Assembly (NCBI GenBank): GCA_947088865.1
Contig: CAMUHY010000006.1
Span: 83,649-147,648, forward strand
Direction of reading: 5' to 3'
From: an uncultured Eubacterium sp.
Lineage (GTDB): Bacteria > Bacillota > Clostridia > Lachnospirales > Lachnospiraceae
Length of the DNA stretch: 64,000 nt
Shown here: piece after piece, positions 18,969 through 28,071 of the stretch
Layout: every line of letters begins with the position of its first letter
Position numbering within the stretch: position 1 is the first letter of the stretch
The notes under the pieces: model-generated
The model's database searches: none
The model's input: the letters and a program-made list of their open reading frames with translations, nothing else
What the model was told of the DNA's origin: nothing
Position numbers and translations under genes: made by a program

Positions 18969-19065
18969 TATCAGCCTCCAAATTGACTTTTTTATACTAT
19001 AATCCAATCCCTGCAACATTTTTAAAACGCTTTATCTACATTATTAACATAAAATTAATCCTTTT

Positions 19066-19668
19066 CTATTTTTTATTAAGCTGCTGTTCCCTTGCTTTCA
19101 GTGATTTTTCTTGCATTTCCAACTGTTCCTGCCATGCTGCATATTTATTTTGAAGCTTATTTTCATAATCTAAAACCGTTGGATTTGAGTTTGTTTTTAA
19201 TATGATAAACAGAGCTATAATAATGATTATCAACGCTAAATTAGCTATAATAAGCTTAACAACATAATCCTTATACTGTTTACTTTTTTTCTTTAAAGAA
19301 TAAACTTCTCCTTTTGATTTAAAAATTTCATGTCTGTTATCTATTGTACTTTGCGTGTTAAAATCAACGGGAATGGGTCTAATTTTATCATTGGGAATTT
19401 CTTTGCTGTTATATAAAAAATTCTGCAACTTTTTAAGATATTCTAACCCAACAGGAGTATGAAACATCTCTTTGTCTAAGATTGTATTATATAACATATA
19501 AACCTGTTTAGCATCTTTAGAATCCGTTTTTGATGATACATACTTTATAGCATTAAGCTCATCTTTCGCGGCTTGTGCTGCCTGTTTTGATAAAAATGAA
19601 TATCCTGCAACTGTTAAATTATTATCTGAATCATTATGAACGGTATGATTTCCACTTATGACAACCAC
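19066..19668 (-). CDS. Small membrane protein with C-terminal coiled coil
   Basis: A 200-residue protein of unknown function. Residues 1-130 are soluble and charged; one hydrophobic helix (about 140-163, YVVKLIIANLALIIIIIALFIIL) is followed by a coiled coil to the C-terminus (about 170-200). The start is ambiguous: the frame opens with GTG at 19668, which overlaps the AGAAAGAGG ribosome binding site, and the best-spaced codon after AGGTGG is ATA at residue 4. It may be co-transcribed with the regulator downstream. Its composition does not differ from its neighbours. Confidence 0.6.
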   Translation of the reverse strand: MVVISGNHTVHNDSDNNLTVAGYSFLSKQAAQAAKDELNAIKYVSSKTDSKDAKQVYMLYNTILDKEMFHTPVGLEYLKKLQNFLYNSKEIPNDKIRPIPVDFNTQSTIDNRHEIFKSKGEVYSLKKKSKQYKDYVVKLIIANLALIIIIIALFIILKTNSNPTVLDYENKLQNKYAAWQEQLEMQEKSLKAREQQLNKK

Positions 19669-19881
19669 CTCTTTCTAAAGATATTACAAATTTAAGAATC
19701 ATCTATTCTTTGCTTTATACTAACATATTTTATAATATTTTGTCTATATTCTATAAAAATATTTTTATTTTATTAAATATTTAAAAAAATCATAACCATC
19801 CATCAAACACAACATTATAAACTTAAGTGAAATCCTTTATATATAGAAAATGCCCTCAACAGACTAAACTCCATAAATTAA

Positions 19882-19928
19882 AAACGCTTCAGTTCCATAA
19901 TTAAATGTTACTGAAGCGTTTCTTTTTT
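19882..19928. terminator. Bidirectional hairpin terminator
   Basis: AAACGCTTCAGT and ACTGAAGCGTTT form a perfect 12-bp stem with a 16-base loop and T-tracts on both sides. It lies 39 bases beyond the pectate lyase stop codon. Confidence 0.8.
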
Positions 19929-19966
19929 ATGTTTTATAAATGAATTAATCTTTTATATTTTATACA

Positions 19967-22105
19967 TTAATTAACCTTTTCAAGAATCCATTTCTGGTGA
20001 TTTCCACCGCTATAACCCCACTGCTGCACATTTGCACCGTTTGATGACGAACCTGCTGCAACATCAAGACCTAATTTGCAGTCTGTTACCTTTGTCAAAA
20101 TAGCATAAGTGCCATCATCATTTTTCTGAAGCTTAAATGTCTGCGCATCACAATATGTATTCTGCCAAATTCTGATATTTGTTCCGCTTCCTGTCAAGCC
20201 GTTTTCCAAATCCAACAAATACGTATTTCCGTCTCCGACCTGTGAATAGATTTTATAATATCCGTCTCCGACACTGACAAGCTTCCATGTATTGTAGTAG
20301 GCTCCTGGATTGCTTCCTGCCCACTGCTGTACATTTGTACCGTTTGCCGCAACTCCTCCTGCAACATCAAGATACTTTCCGCTGTTTACATTTTTAATCA
20401 TATAGATTCCACCATCTGTTATGCCGTTTGACGAACCTCCGCCTGATGATGTATCGTCTCCGTTGTCAGACTTATCTGTATAATTAAATGTAAACGGTGA
20501 TGAAACACTCTTGCTTACATATCTGTTGCATTCTGAATAATTAATATATTTAAGATTATCAAAGTTTGCAACTGCTCCGCTGTAATTATTACAAAATTCC
20601 TTTATATCATTTGAGCCGTAAGCATTTATAATTTTGTAATCATAATTTGATGATGGATTCCATGTTGTAACAGTACATGAAGGCGCTTGATAAGCATATG
20701 GTGTGCTTACAGGAGTTTCCCCCTTGTCTGTGTATGAACCCACATCTTTAAATGATGCATTTGAATCAACTGTAACTTCATTGTCCCAGTAACCGCTTGA
20801 TTCCTTACGATATTTCTCAAAACGCTGTGCATCTGAATATACAACTGCGCCTGAACCACATTTTATACTTGCAACACCATCATTATAAATGGATGTTTCA
20901 TTTCTCACATAATAATTGTTATATATATGAAGTGTACCATTTCCAAGCTGCGGCGCTCTGTTTACAATAGATATGAACTTATTATACATAACAGAAGCTC
21001 TGTTCTCTCCTGTTGTATCTGCACCAAATGCTACTCCCCAAAATTTACGGTTAAATATATTATAAGAAATACTTACAAAATCAGGATTTTCTTTTGCATA
21101 GGATGATGTATTTACCCATATATATTTACCAACCTCATCATAATATATAGGAAGTGAGCTTTCAAATGTACAATGGTCAATCCATACATTTTTAGAACCA
21201 TATACAGCAATTGCCATCATATCTTCCACTTCGCCTACGGATACATGAAGATTTTTAAATATTATATTATCGCTAGGTTGTTCATTTTTAAAATAATCGT
21301 CTGTTCTAAATTTAGGGTCATATAATGTATTAGCCGCATATGAACCGATAATTGTCTTATTGTCCTCTACTCTTAAATCGTATCCTTCTTTAACAAATCC
21401 ACTGATATCCTTTGTAAGAACGATTGTCAGAGGCTCTGTTTTAAGAAGCTGTGCCTTAAGGTCTGCAAATGTACTTACATACACTGTCTTTCCGAGTAAT
21501 CCTCCGATTGTACCTGCCTTTTCTCCCTCGTCAACAACACAGTTTCCGGCAAATCCTGCAAGTCCGTCACAGTTTAACTTCCATTTCTGATTATTCGCCC
21601 CTGTATAACTCTTAACGGTAATTTCATGTGTTTCTGTATTCCAGCTAATTGCCAGATTTGGATTAGCATAATTAGTAATTTTATAATATAAGTAATTACC
21701 TAAGAAATCTTTTTCAACACCTTCAATTTTCCATTTCTGACTATCATTTCCGTTATCGCTCTTTAACACACAATAGGCATTTGCTACGGCTGAATTGTTT
21801 TCTAACGAAATAAGCTTATCAGCAGCAACATTTACTATTTTGTAAACCCCATCCGATACATAATCAATTCTCCAGTTTTCATTTTGCGAACCATTCATAT
21901 GATATGTATTCAATTTAGAATCATTTGCATATCCTGTAATATTAAGCGCTCTGGTTCCACCATATGCCATAATCTTAACTGTCTGCGCTGGATAAATTAA
22001 ATTTGTCTGTGATGTTGCAAAAACATTTTGAGGAACAAATGTTATAAATATCATGACTGCCGCAAGAACTACTGATAAAAACCTCATTACTTTCTTTATT
22101 TTCAT
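19967..22105 (-). CDS. Secreted pectate lyase (PL1) with ricin-type lectin modules
   Basis: A 712-residue secreted enzyme. A signal peptide (about 1-30) is followed by an N-terminal ricin-B-like module (about 35-165, with NENWRID and DSQKWKI repeats), a PL1 parallel beta-helix lyase domain (about 180-500), a Gly/Ser linker and a C-terminal ricin/CBM13 module (about 570-712, with NVQQW repeats). PL1 hallmarks include NVWIDHCTFESS (calcium site region) and FISIVNRAPQLGNGTLHIYNNYYVR, corresponding to the family's catalytic Arg motif. It would cleave polygalacturonate by beta-elimination outside the cell, supplying unsaturated oligogalacturonides to the cytoplasmic enzymes. Start 22105 is chosen over 22135 because AGAAGG is correctly spaced and the signal peptide begins there. 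Confidence 0.92.
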   Translation of the reverse strand: MKIKKVMRFLSVVLAAVMIFITFVPQNVFATSQTNLIYPAQTVKIMAYGGTRALNITGYANDSKLNTYHMNGSQNENWRIDYVSDGVYKIVNVAADKLISLENNSAVANAYCVLKSDNGNDSQKWKIEGVEKDFLGNYLYYKITNYANPNLAISWNTETHEITVKSYTGANNQKWKLNCDGLAGFAGNCVVDEGEKAGTIGGLLGKTVYVSTFADLKAQLLKTEPLTIVLTKDISGFVKEGYDLRVEDNKTIIGSYAANTLYDPKFRTDDYFKNEQPSDNIIFKNLHVSVGEVEDMMAIAVYGSKNVWIDHCTFESSLPIYYDEVGKYIWVNTSSYAKENPDFVSISYNIFNRKFWGVAFGADTTGENRASVMYNKFISIVNRAPQLGNGTLHIYNNYYVRNETSIYNDGVASIKCGSGAVVYSDAQRFEKYRKESSGYWDNEVTVDSNASFKDVGSYTDKGETPVSTPYAYQAPSCTVTTWNPSSNYDYKIINAYGSNDIKEFCNNYSGAVANFDNLKYINYSECNRYVSKSVSSPFTFNYTDKSDNGDDTSSGGGSSNGITDGGIYMIKNVNSGKYLDVAGGVAANGTNVQQWAGSNPGAYYNTWKLVSVGDGYYKIYSQVGDGNTYLLDLENGLTGSGTNIRIWQNTYCDAQTFKLQKNDDGTYAILTKVTDCKLGLDVAAGSSSNGANVQQWGYSGGNHQKWILEKVN

Positions 22106-22585
22106 TATACCTTCTACCTTTCCGCCCTGTATCATTTACTGACTACATAGGCTATAAATTTTTTTACAAAAAGCTTCTTACTCCTTGAATTACCCCTTAC
22201 GTGTTTTAATCCCTCCTTTTATAAAATATAATTGCATAAGTTACAAAAATTAAATATCTTTTGTGCAACTTTACTATAAATTAACATATTTATATTGAAT
22301 TTGTCAACATTACTTACAACAAACTTTTAGTTTCATTTTTTTAAAAGTACCTTAATTTTGTATGTTATGAGAAATAAAAAGCAAAATTAAAGAAAAGCCA
22401 ATACAATAAAAATCATATTTTTTATTGTATATACTCAAAAATTATACATTATTAAAAATATATAACCTATTTTAATAAATACTGTTTAAATAACACTTTA
22501 CAAATATAATAAAATATAGTAGTTTAATGATAAGAATTGTTTAGACCATTGATGAACTATACAAATTTTAAAAAATAAAAGGAAT
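22106..22585. other. AT-rich divergent intergenic region
   Basis: About 480 bases between the pectate lyase and the phosphoesterase, transcribed divergently. On the minus strand it contains a GGAGGG around 22212 that precedes no sizable ORF, so the pectate lyase probably has a long 5' leader. I see no recognisable riboswitch, repeat or RNA gene here. Confidence 0.5.
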
Positions 22586-22588
22586 ATG

Positions 22589-23122
22589 ATGATATACTTT
22601 ACAGCCGATTTACATTTTTACCATGCAAATATTATAAACCATACAAACCGCCCCTTTTCCAATGTAGAAAAAATAAATCGTACCTTAATTGAAAACTGGA
22701 ATCGTACAGTTTGTGCAAACGATGATATATATATTTTAGGCGATGTTACCATGAAAGGAGTCGAATATGCCACCAAAGCACTCTCGCAATTAAAGGGTCG
22801 CAAATATTTAATAAAGGGCAACCATGACCGATTTGCACAGAGTGAGCAATTTGATAAAAATATATTTGAATGGATAAAAGATTATTATGAATTATCTTAC
22901 AAGAACACTCGCTTTATCTTATTTCATTATCCCATAGAAGAATGGAATGGATATTTTCGAGGTACTATTCATCTGCATGGACATCAACATAACCATGAAG
23001 ATTATAATTTCAACAATCTACAAAATGGTATACGAAAATTTGATGTAGGTGTCGATGCAAATTATATGCGTCCTGTCTGTATAGACGATATTATTACATT
23101 TTTTTCTGCCATAACACAATAA
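22589..23122 (+). CDS. Metallophosphoesterase of the YfcE/MPP-like type
   Basis: A 177-residue calcineurin-like phosphoesterase. The metal-binding motifs are visible in order: TADLHFYH (D-x-H), LGDVTM (GD), KGNHDR (GNHD), LFHYP (H), and LHGHQHNH (GHxH). Such small proteins hydrolyse phosphodiester or phosphomonoester bonds in the cytoplasm; the substrate is unknown. Start ATG 22589 gives an 8-base spacing from AAAGGA; ATG 22586 is the alternative. It is a single gene, converging on tmRNA. Confidence 0.88.
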   Translation: MIYFTADLHFYHANIINHTNRPFSNVEKINRTLIENWNRTVCANDDIYILGDVTMKGVEYATKALSQLKGRKYLIKGNHDRFAQSEQFDKNIFEWIKDYYELSYKNTRFILFHYPIEEWNGYFRGTIHLHGHQHNHEDYNFNNLQNGIRKFDVGVDANYMRPVCIDDIITFFSAITQ

Positions 23123-23126
23123 AATA

Positions 23127-23158
23127 AGTGCTCGCAACTCTTTGTTTGCAAGCACTCT
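23127..23158. terminator. Hairpin between phosphoesterase and tmRNA
   Basis: AGTGCTCGCAA and TTTGCAAGCACT pair with one mismatch around a short loop. It probably ends one or both convergent transcripts; the T-tracts are weak. Confidence 0.5.
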
Positions 23159-23164
23159 AATAAA

Positions 23165-23502
23165 TGGAGTAGACGGGAGTCGAACCCGTGTCCAAAAGCC
23201 CATTCACTGTTCTTCTACTATTATAGTTGATTGTTATACATTCCCTCCAGCATGGGAAAATCAACGTTCCAATGCTTTTAGTAGCTTCATAATACGCCCA
23301 TCAGCCGCAAAGCTTTGGCTGAGTCGTTTCCTACATAGTCGAAGCCTGAATCCTAAAGTGTAGGTGCACTAGGTCAGACTGCTGCAACTAGGCAGCGTAA
23401 GCTAAATTATCGTTAGCGTTTATATTTAAGTTTACGATTTGACGCATCGTCTGCGAATAGCTTCACCAGCTTCAAAACCCCTGTCGAAACCTTTACTACC
23501 CC
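23165..23502 (-). ncRNA. ssrA: Transfer-messenger RNA (tmRNA)
   Basis: The minus strand begins GGGGTAGTAAAGGTTTCGAC, a typical tmRNA 5' end, and finishes with the T-arm GGGTTCGACTCCC and CTACTCCA. The 5' GGGGTAG and 3' CTACTCC form the acceptor stem; CCA is not encoded. The tag ORF (23417-23388) reads ANDNLAYAA then a stop, close to the ANDN...A(L)AA consensus. The RNA rescues stalled ribosomes with SmpB and marks the products for proteolysis. Length 338 is normal for Firmicutes. Confidence 0.97.
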
Positions 23503-23555
23503 TGAGTAGTAAATGTTGTAAATTAAAAATGTTTCTATAAAACATTTGTGTAATT

Positions 23556-23584
23556 ATGATAACAGAGAGTCTTTTATCTGTCAA
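23556..23584 (-). promoter_or_regulatory. Strong tmRNA promoter
   Basis: On the minus strand, TTGACA (23584-23579), 17-base spacer, TATCAT (23561-23556). Transcription would begin about 45 bases before the mature 5' end of tmRNA, consistent with RNase P processing. Confidence 0.8.
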
Positions 23585-23595
23585 TGGATTTATTA

Positions 23596-24036
23596 TTATT
23601 TAATTAATGATATATACGTATCTAACTGCTCCTCCTCTAATATTGCAATCCATTCTGAAAATTGTTCTAAATTTCCATTTACTGCATATTCTTCCAACAC
23701 ATTATAATATTCTAAACGATTCTCTTTTGCTATTGATATAGGGAGAAATCCATTTATCATAAGTTGATAATTCATCATTAATCTTGATGTTCTTCCATTT
23801 CCATCAATAAAAGGATGTATGCGTACAAATTCTACATGAGTCCATGCCGCTAATACAATAGGATTTAACACTTTCCCTTTTTCTTCCAAATCCAAATAAA
23901 AATTTTTTATTTGGATATACATATCATTTCCTGTTGGTGGTATGTGACCAGCTCCGCTAATTTTCACTTCTTGATTTCTGTATATGCCACCCACCATAAT
24001 ATTTTCCGTCAAGATTGCATGAATATCTTTCACCAT
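23596..24036 (-). pseudogene. N-terminally truncated Fic protein
   Basis: The 146-residue frame contains an intact Fic active site HPFIDGNGRTSR, with catalytic His and the phosphate-binding loop, which transfers AMP (or another nucleotide) from a nucleotide triphosphate to target hydroxyls. Typical stand-alone Fic proteins begin 60-100 residues earlier. Here the in-frame sequence immediately upstream reads like KAA, then a TAG stop, then KWID, so the N-terminal helices have been lost or the gene is interrupted. The ATG at 24036 has no good ribosome binding site. It sits 34 bases after a second Fic-family gene. A functional minimal Fic core is possible but less likely. Confidence 0.65.
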
Positions 24037-24070
24037 ATCAATCCATTTCTATGCTGCCTTTTGCAAAAGA

Positions 24071-24730
24071 CTAACGAAACACCATCCCATCGACACAATT
24101 ATCATACAAAAATTGTTTTAATTGTAATTTATCATTGCTCTCATAATATGAAATTAATAATTTATAAAATTCTTTTATATCTTTTTGTTTAACCGATATA
24201 ATTCCTTGTCCATTCTCAATCATTATTTTATTGCCAATAAGCATAGCAATTCTTTTATTTCCATCATAAAATAATTGCTGCCTCATAAGATACAACGTTA
24301 TATCGAATGCTTTTTCTAATGAGGAAATTTTGCTATCTAGTATCTTAATCATTTCACCATAAACTTTTTCTTCATCTGGCAGCTTGGGAATCCACTCTGT
24401 GCCGCCTATTCTTACTTCTTCACACCGAATCATTCCTGCATTAATTATTGTAAATTTTCCTAATAACATATGAACTTTTTTAATAAATTTCACGTCCAAT
24501 TCATCATTAATATGTCCCAACAAAAAGTGCCAAGCATTTTTTAAATCATTTACAGCATTAATATCTTCTATTGTATAACCAGATACCGCCATACCATTAT
24601 AAATCGCCTGCGTATCGGGATATGTGACTCCAATTCCCTCAAGATTGGCACTTTTCCAGATATAATCTACAATATTTCTCTTGGCAAGAAAAATATTTTC
24701 TTTCTGTGTCATATTATATTTTGATTCCAT
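24071..24730 (-). CDS. Fic-family protein with a degenerate active site
   Basis: A 219-residue Fic/Doc-fold protein. The motif reads QLFYDGNKRIAM where active enzymes have HPFxxGNGR or HxFxDANKR, so the catalytic His is Gln while the DGNKR loop is kept. The upstream loop RIGGTEWIPKLPDEEKV matches the flap that positions the target in Fic enzymes. The N-terminal SANLEG near residue 29 resembles the S-x-x-x-E-G inhibitory helix. The protein may be an inactive regulator or use altered chemistry. It precedes the truncated Fic gene on the same strand. Confidence 0.8.
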   Translation of the reverse strand: MESKYNMTQKENIFLAKRNIVDYIWKSANLEGIGVTYPDTQAIYNGMAVSGYTIEDINAVNDLKNAWHFLLGHINDELDVKFIKKVHMLLGKFTIINAGMIRCEEVRIGGTEWIPKLPDEEKVYGEMIKILDSKISSLEKAFDITLYLMRQQLFYDGNKRIAMLIGNKIMIENGQGIISVKQKDIKEFYKLLISYYESNDKLQLKQFLYDNCVDGMVFR

Positions 24731-24858
24731 TGATAAATTCCTTTTAAATCGCCATCATTCTAAATAAAACCCAATTAATTTTTCTTTAATCATATACATT
24801 TATATCTTTTTCACATCAATCATTATCCAATTTATTATATGTTACGATTCTATGCTTG

Positions 24859-25911
24859 TCAATAAATCCTATCCACCTCCAAAAATTCAGACATTAAAGT
24901 TTCAAGAAACTGCAATTTAGAAAGAATCACATTTTTATCTTTTGTTCCTTTATTTTTATCAATCTCATCAAATAAGATATCATTTATTTTTCTATTATTT
25001 CTAAGATTATTCTTAAATTCTTTAAGAAATTCTGCAAATCGTATGTCTTCTATTTTATAAGAAGTAAATCTATCAAACAATGTTAAAAAAAGAAAGGAAT
25101 CCTTACTATTAAAAATATCTTTTATATCTTTTGTAATAATTGATTCTAAACGATACAAATTTTTTAATAAATTTTCAAATTCACCTTTTGTCGCATTGGA
25201 ATTAAGATAGGAACAAATTTTTTTTGTTGATTTTTTCCACTGTTCTAAATGATTGGTACACATTACTGTTTCAATAATAACTCTCTCAATCGTTCCTTTT
25301 ACTTTTTCGGACTCCGTATAATTGCTGCAATTAAGAAAAAATTTGTGATTTATCATGGTGCGAATATATTTAGCAAATTTATCAATATAGGTAAAAGCTT
25401 TTTGATTTGTATTCATCGGAGAATGATTGTTATATCGCTTTATATATCTTGAAATTTTGTGCATATCACAATGTTCATGGATTACGGTTTCTATCTGATA
25501 TTCATTAAATTTTTTCTTTAATTCCATTGGAAGATTCTCATATGTTTTATTTTTCACATCACACATACAATCTTTCCAGACAATATTTTCGTTTTCATCT
25601 TTTACTTTCTTCTTATAATAAATAATGGGATTTTCAACAGAAGCTGTAATTCTATAATTTCCATTTCTAAACCAATTTAATGCCGAACTTCGCTGTCCGC
25701 CGTCAACAATATATAATTGGGAACTGTTTTCTTCTCCAAGAATAATCGGCGGCATATAATCATCTGTAAGTATGGTCACTATAAATTCATTGATTTGCTC
25801 TTTTGTCCAAATAAAATGTCTTTGCACATCCGCTTCATTGCATATATCCCCATCTTTTATTTTATCTAAATACATACTCATTGTATATGTTTGTTTGCGT
25901 GGTCTTGCCAT
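24859..25911 (-). CDS. DUF262 (GmrSD N-terminal, ParB-like) protein
   Basis: A 350-residue protein whose N-terminal half has the DUF262 signatures VQRHFIWTKEQINEFIVTIL and LYIVDGGQRSSAL (the ParB-like DGQQR motif that binds or cleaves nucleotides in GmrSD and Brx proteins). The C-terminal half is helical, without the HNH/DUF1524 nuclease found in full GmrSD. It therefore looks like a regulatory or nucleotide-sensing stand-alone member. It lies 33 bases downstream of the sigma-like gene and is probably co-transcribed. Both genes are divergent from the XRE regulator that opens the tail-like locus, so a control role is plausible but not shown. Confidence 0.8.
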   Translation of the reverse strand: MARPRKQTYTMSMYLDKIKDGDICNEADVQRHFIWTKEQINEFIVTILTDDYMPPIILGEENSSQLYIVDGGQRSSALNWFRNGNYRITASVENPIIYYKKKVKDENENIVWKDCMCDVKNKTYENLPMELKKKFNEYQIETVIHEHCDMHKISRYIKRYNNHSPMNTNQKAFTYIDKFAKYIRTMINHKFFLNCSNYTESEKVKGTIERVIIETVMCTNHLEQWKKSTKKICSYLNSNATKGEFENLLKNLYRLESIITKDIKDIFNSKDSFLFLTLFDRFTSYKIEDIRFAEFLKEFKNNLRNNRKINDILFDEIDKNKGTKDKNVILSKLQFLETLMSEFLEVDRIY

Positions 25912-25944
25912 TTGTACAGCCCTCCTACTATCTTCTTTATTTTG

Positions 25945-26502
25945 TTAAAACAATATGGATATATTTCTATAAGAATGAATTGCCTGATTACAATCCAAAT
26001 ATTGTTTTTCACTGATATGTAATTTTTTCTTAATTTCATATGATGAATATCCAGCAGCAGTAAGTTTTAATACTTCGTTTTGAAGCTTTGAAAGTTTGCT
26101 AAGATATAATACTGTTTTATTACTATACCCTTCTTCGCATTCTTCAAATAATTCCTTTTCTATATCAAAACTATCTGCAATAACCTCTTTTAATGTAATA
26201 TGTTCATCTTCTGGAAGAGGAGTATCAATTGAAATACATAATTTTTCTATTTTACGCTTTTCTCGATTTCTCTTTGTTATTTCTGTTTTAATCTTATTTA
26301 ACAGACAGGAATACAAAAAGCCATCAAAAGACTGCAATGGATTATAGCGTCTCATAACATCTACAAACACTTCATTGGCAAGCGAATAAAAATCATCCAT
26401 ATCTTTATTGGATAATCCGCCGAATTTTAATAATATTTTATCAACGAGCCGATGAAGATTTTTTGCATTGTCGGCATAGTACATCATTAATATTTGTTCC
26501 AT
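25945..26502 (-). CDS. Sigma-70-like RNA polymerase sigma factor
   Basis: A 185-residue protein with a region 2-like segment (DMDDFYSLANEVFVDVMRRYNPLQSFDGFLYSCLLNKIKTEI, about 34-75) and a C-terminal helix-turn-helix resembling region 4 (LSKLQNEVLKLTAAGYSSYEIKKKLHISEKQYLDC, about 136-170). The size is that of ECF or phage late-type sigma factors. It probably redirects host RNA polymerase. The DUF262 gene follows in the same transcript, and the phage-like genes begin 300 bases away on the other strand. Target promoters are not identifiable. Confidence 0.78.
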   Translation of the reverse strand: MEQILMMYYADNAKNLHRLVDKILLKFGGLSNKDMDDFYSLANEVFVDVMRRYNPLQSFDGFLYSCLLNKIKTEITKRNREKRKIEKLCISIDTPLPEDEHITLKEVIADSFDIEKELFEECEEGYSNKTVLYLSKLSKLQNEVLKLTAAGYSSYEIKKKLHISEKQYLDCNQAIHSYRNISILF

Positions 26503-26756
26503 AGTTATCCTCCATGTTGTAATTTATTTTTTCCTTTCATATCTAATTTTTATATAAAATGAAGTGAATATTTATAATTCATTTGCTGCTTATTTATAAC
26601 CTCTTATATACTGCTCTATCTTTATCCATTGACATACGAATTAAATTCTTTTATACTGATAATAATTCATATTATGATGTTATTGTATATTCTAAAAGTC
26701 AAAATGTCAATACGTATTATGAATTAAAATCTTATTTTGAATCGAGGTTCGTATAT

Positions 26757-27599
26757 ATGAATAATGAACAAATTGTAAACTCTATTAAATCCATATGCAA
26801 AGAACACAACATTACTATTACAAAATTAGAAGAAACACTTGGTATGAGTCAAGGATTAATAAGCCGTTGGAACAAATCAGACCCTTCACTTAGTAAAATA
26901 ATTGATATTGCCCAATACTTTAATTTATCTTTAGATGACATTGTTGGATATAAAAATTGTACCAATGATAAATTTATTGAAAAACTGATTATACAAACTG
27001 CAAGTGGCAGTTTAAAATGGTTTAATTACAATCATCCACAAGAAAATCCAAAACAATATTGTAAATTATCTTCTGATGATTTTCGTGCGCAAGAAGAACA
27101 AAACAAACCTTATGCCATTGATAATGAAATATCTTATTTTTCTCATATTGGCAACGGTTATATTTCCTTATATGGAACATATCACGATAACAATATTAAA
27201 AATCCTTCAACGATTCTTTTATTTATTCAACCCGATTGCAAAGCCAGTTTGATAAAACAAAATTATTCAAAACAACAATTAATATCATTGTGGCTAAAAG
27301 TACTATATAGCCTTAATGAAGAGGCTCCCGATGAAATCAAAGCAGAGGAACTAAAAAATTCATTTATATTAGAAAATAATGAAAAAGAACATTTAAATTT
27401 CGTACCATATGAAACAATAAAAACATTTTTAAATGATTCAGAATTTACAAAAGTACTAGAAACCATTAACTCAAAAGAATTTGAAAACGTACAGCAAACA
27501 CTTTCTAATCCGGAATTTCAAACAGCACTGCAAACAATTAAAAGTATACAAAAAAATCTCAACATCAATCATCTATTTTTCCATCAAGAAGAGGACTAA
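26757..27599 (+). CDS. XRE-type helix-turn-helix regulator
   Basis: A 280-residue protein with an N-terminal HTH_XRE domain (SIKSICKEHNITITKLEETLGMSQGLISRWNKSDPSLSKIIDIAQYFNLSLDDIVG, about 6-62) and a large C-terminal part of unknown fold. Residues 70-190 may form a ligand- or partner-binding domain; the C-terminus is a coiled coil with near-repeats FLNDSEFTKVLETI, EFENVQQTL and EFQTALQTI. The start at 26757 is supported by GAGG 9 bases upstream; the longer frame to 26583 is low-complexity upstream DNA. It is the first plus-strand gene of the phage-like locus and may be its repressor. Confidence 0.8.
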   Translation: MNNEQIVNSIKSICKEHNITITKLEETLGMSQGLISRWNKSDPSLSKIIDIAQYFNLSLDDIVGYKNCTNDKFIEKLIIQTASGSLKWFNYNHPQENPKQYCKLSSDDFRAQEEQNKPYAIDNEISYFSHIGNGYISLYGTYHDNNIKNPSTILLFIQPDCKASLIKQNYSKQQLISLWLKVLYSLNEEAPDEIKAEELKNSFILENNEKEHLNFVPYETIKTFLNDSEFTKVLETINSKEFENVQQTLSNPEFQTALQTIKSIQKNLNINHLFFHQEED

Positions 27600-27623
27600 A
27601 TTCATTAGTCCTCTTCTTTCTTT
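27588..27623 (+). terminator. Rho-independent terminator overlapping the XRE stop
   Basis: GAAGAGGACTAA and TTAGTCCTCTTC form a perfect 12-bp stem around a 5-base loop, followed by a T-rich tract. The stop codon of the XRE gene lies inside the stem. Confidence 0.88.
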
Positions 27624-27740
27624 ATTGGTTAATCAGTAAATTTATTTTTTAAAAAGAGAAGTAATGATTGTACACCTTATTTATTATTATAAAAAATTCC
27701 TCAAAAGTAAAAAAAGAAAAAGGGAGGCTATCATCGAAAA

Positions 27741-28070
27741 ATGAATAACAAACTAACGAAAAATGAATTTATAGAAATTATAAATGAACTTCAAAAAGCT
27801 TCAACCTATCAAAAAGAAGTGGAATTATTTTTTAAAAAAAGCGGAATTGTTGGATTTATTTATACACCGGATTGTTCCGACTCTGTTCTAAGATTATTGC
27901 ATATTCTTTATGCACAACAGGATAAGGATAATGTTATTTCCTTTTTTTGCAATGATTTAGATTATGGGAAGAAATACAAAGAAGGCATTGTCAATGAAAA
28001 TTTTGGTATCGAAATACCATTAAAAAATTCAGAAGATTTATACCATTATCTTTGTCGGGAGTCAAATTAA
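27741..28070 (+). CDS. Small hypothetical protein of the tail-like locus
   Basis: A 109-residue protein with a predicted all-alpha N-terminal half and no recognised motif. It ends one base before the ATG of the polymerase-like gene, so the two are probably coupled. GGGAGG lies about 13 bases before the ATG, longer than usual. The length and position suggest a partner of the downstream large protein. I do not recognise a family. Confidence 0.65.
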   Translation: MNNKLTKNEFIEIINELQKASTYQKEVELFFKKSGIVGFIYTPDCSDSVLRLLHILYAQQDKDNVISFFCNDLDYGKKYKEGIVNENFGIEIPLKNSEDLYHYLCRESN

Positions 28071-28071
28071 A

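Noticed and set aside
22136-22585. Riboswitch (for example c-di-GMP) before the pectate lyase
   Set aside because: I looked for conserved motifs and stems in the leader and found none that match.
23142-23363. Plus-strand ORF of 73 codons
   Set aside because: It lies antisense to tmRNA and has no coding signature.
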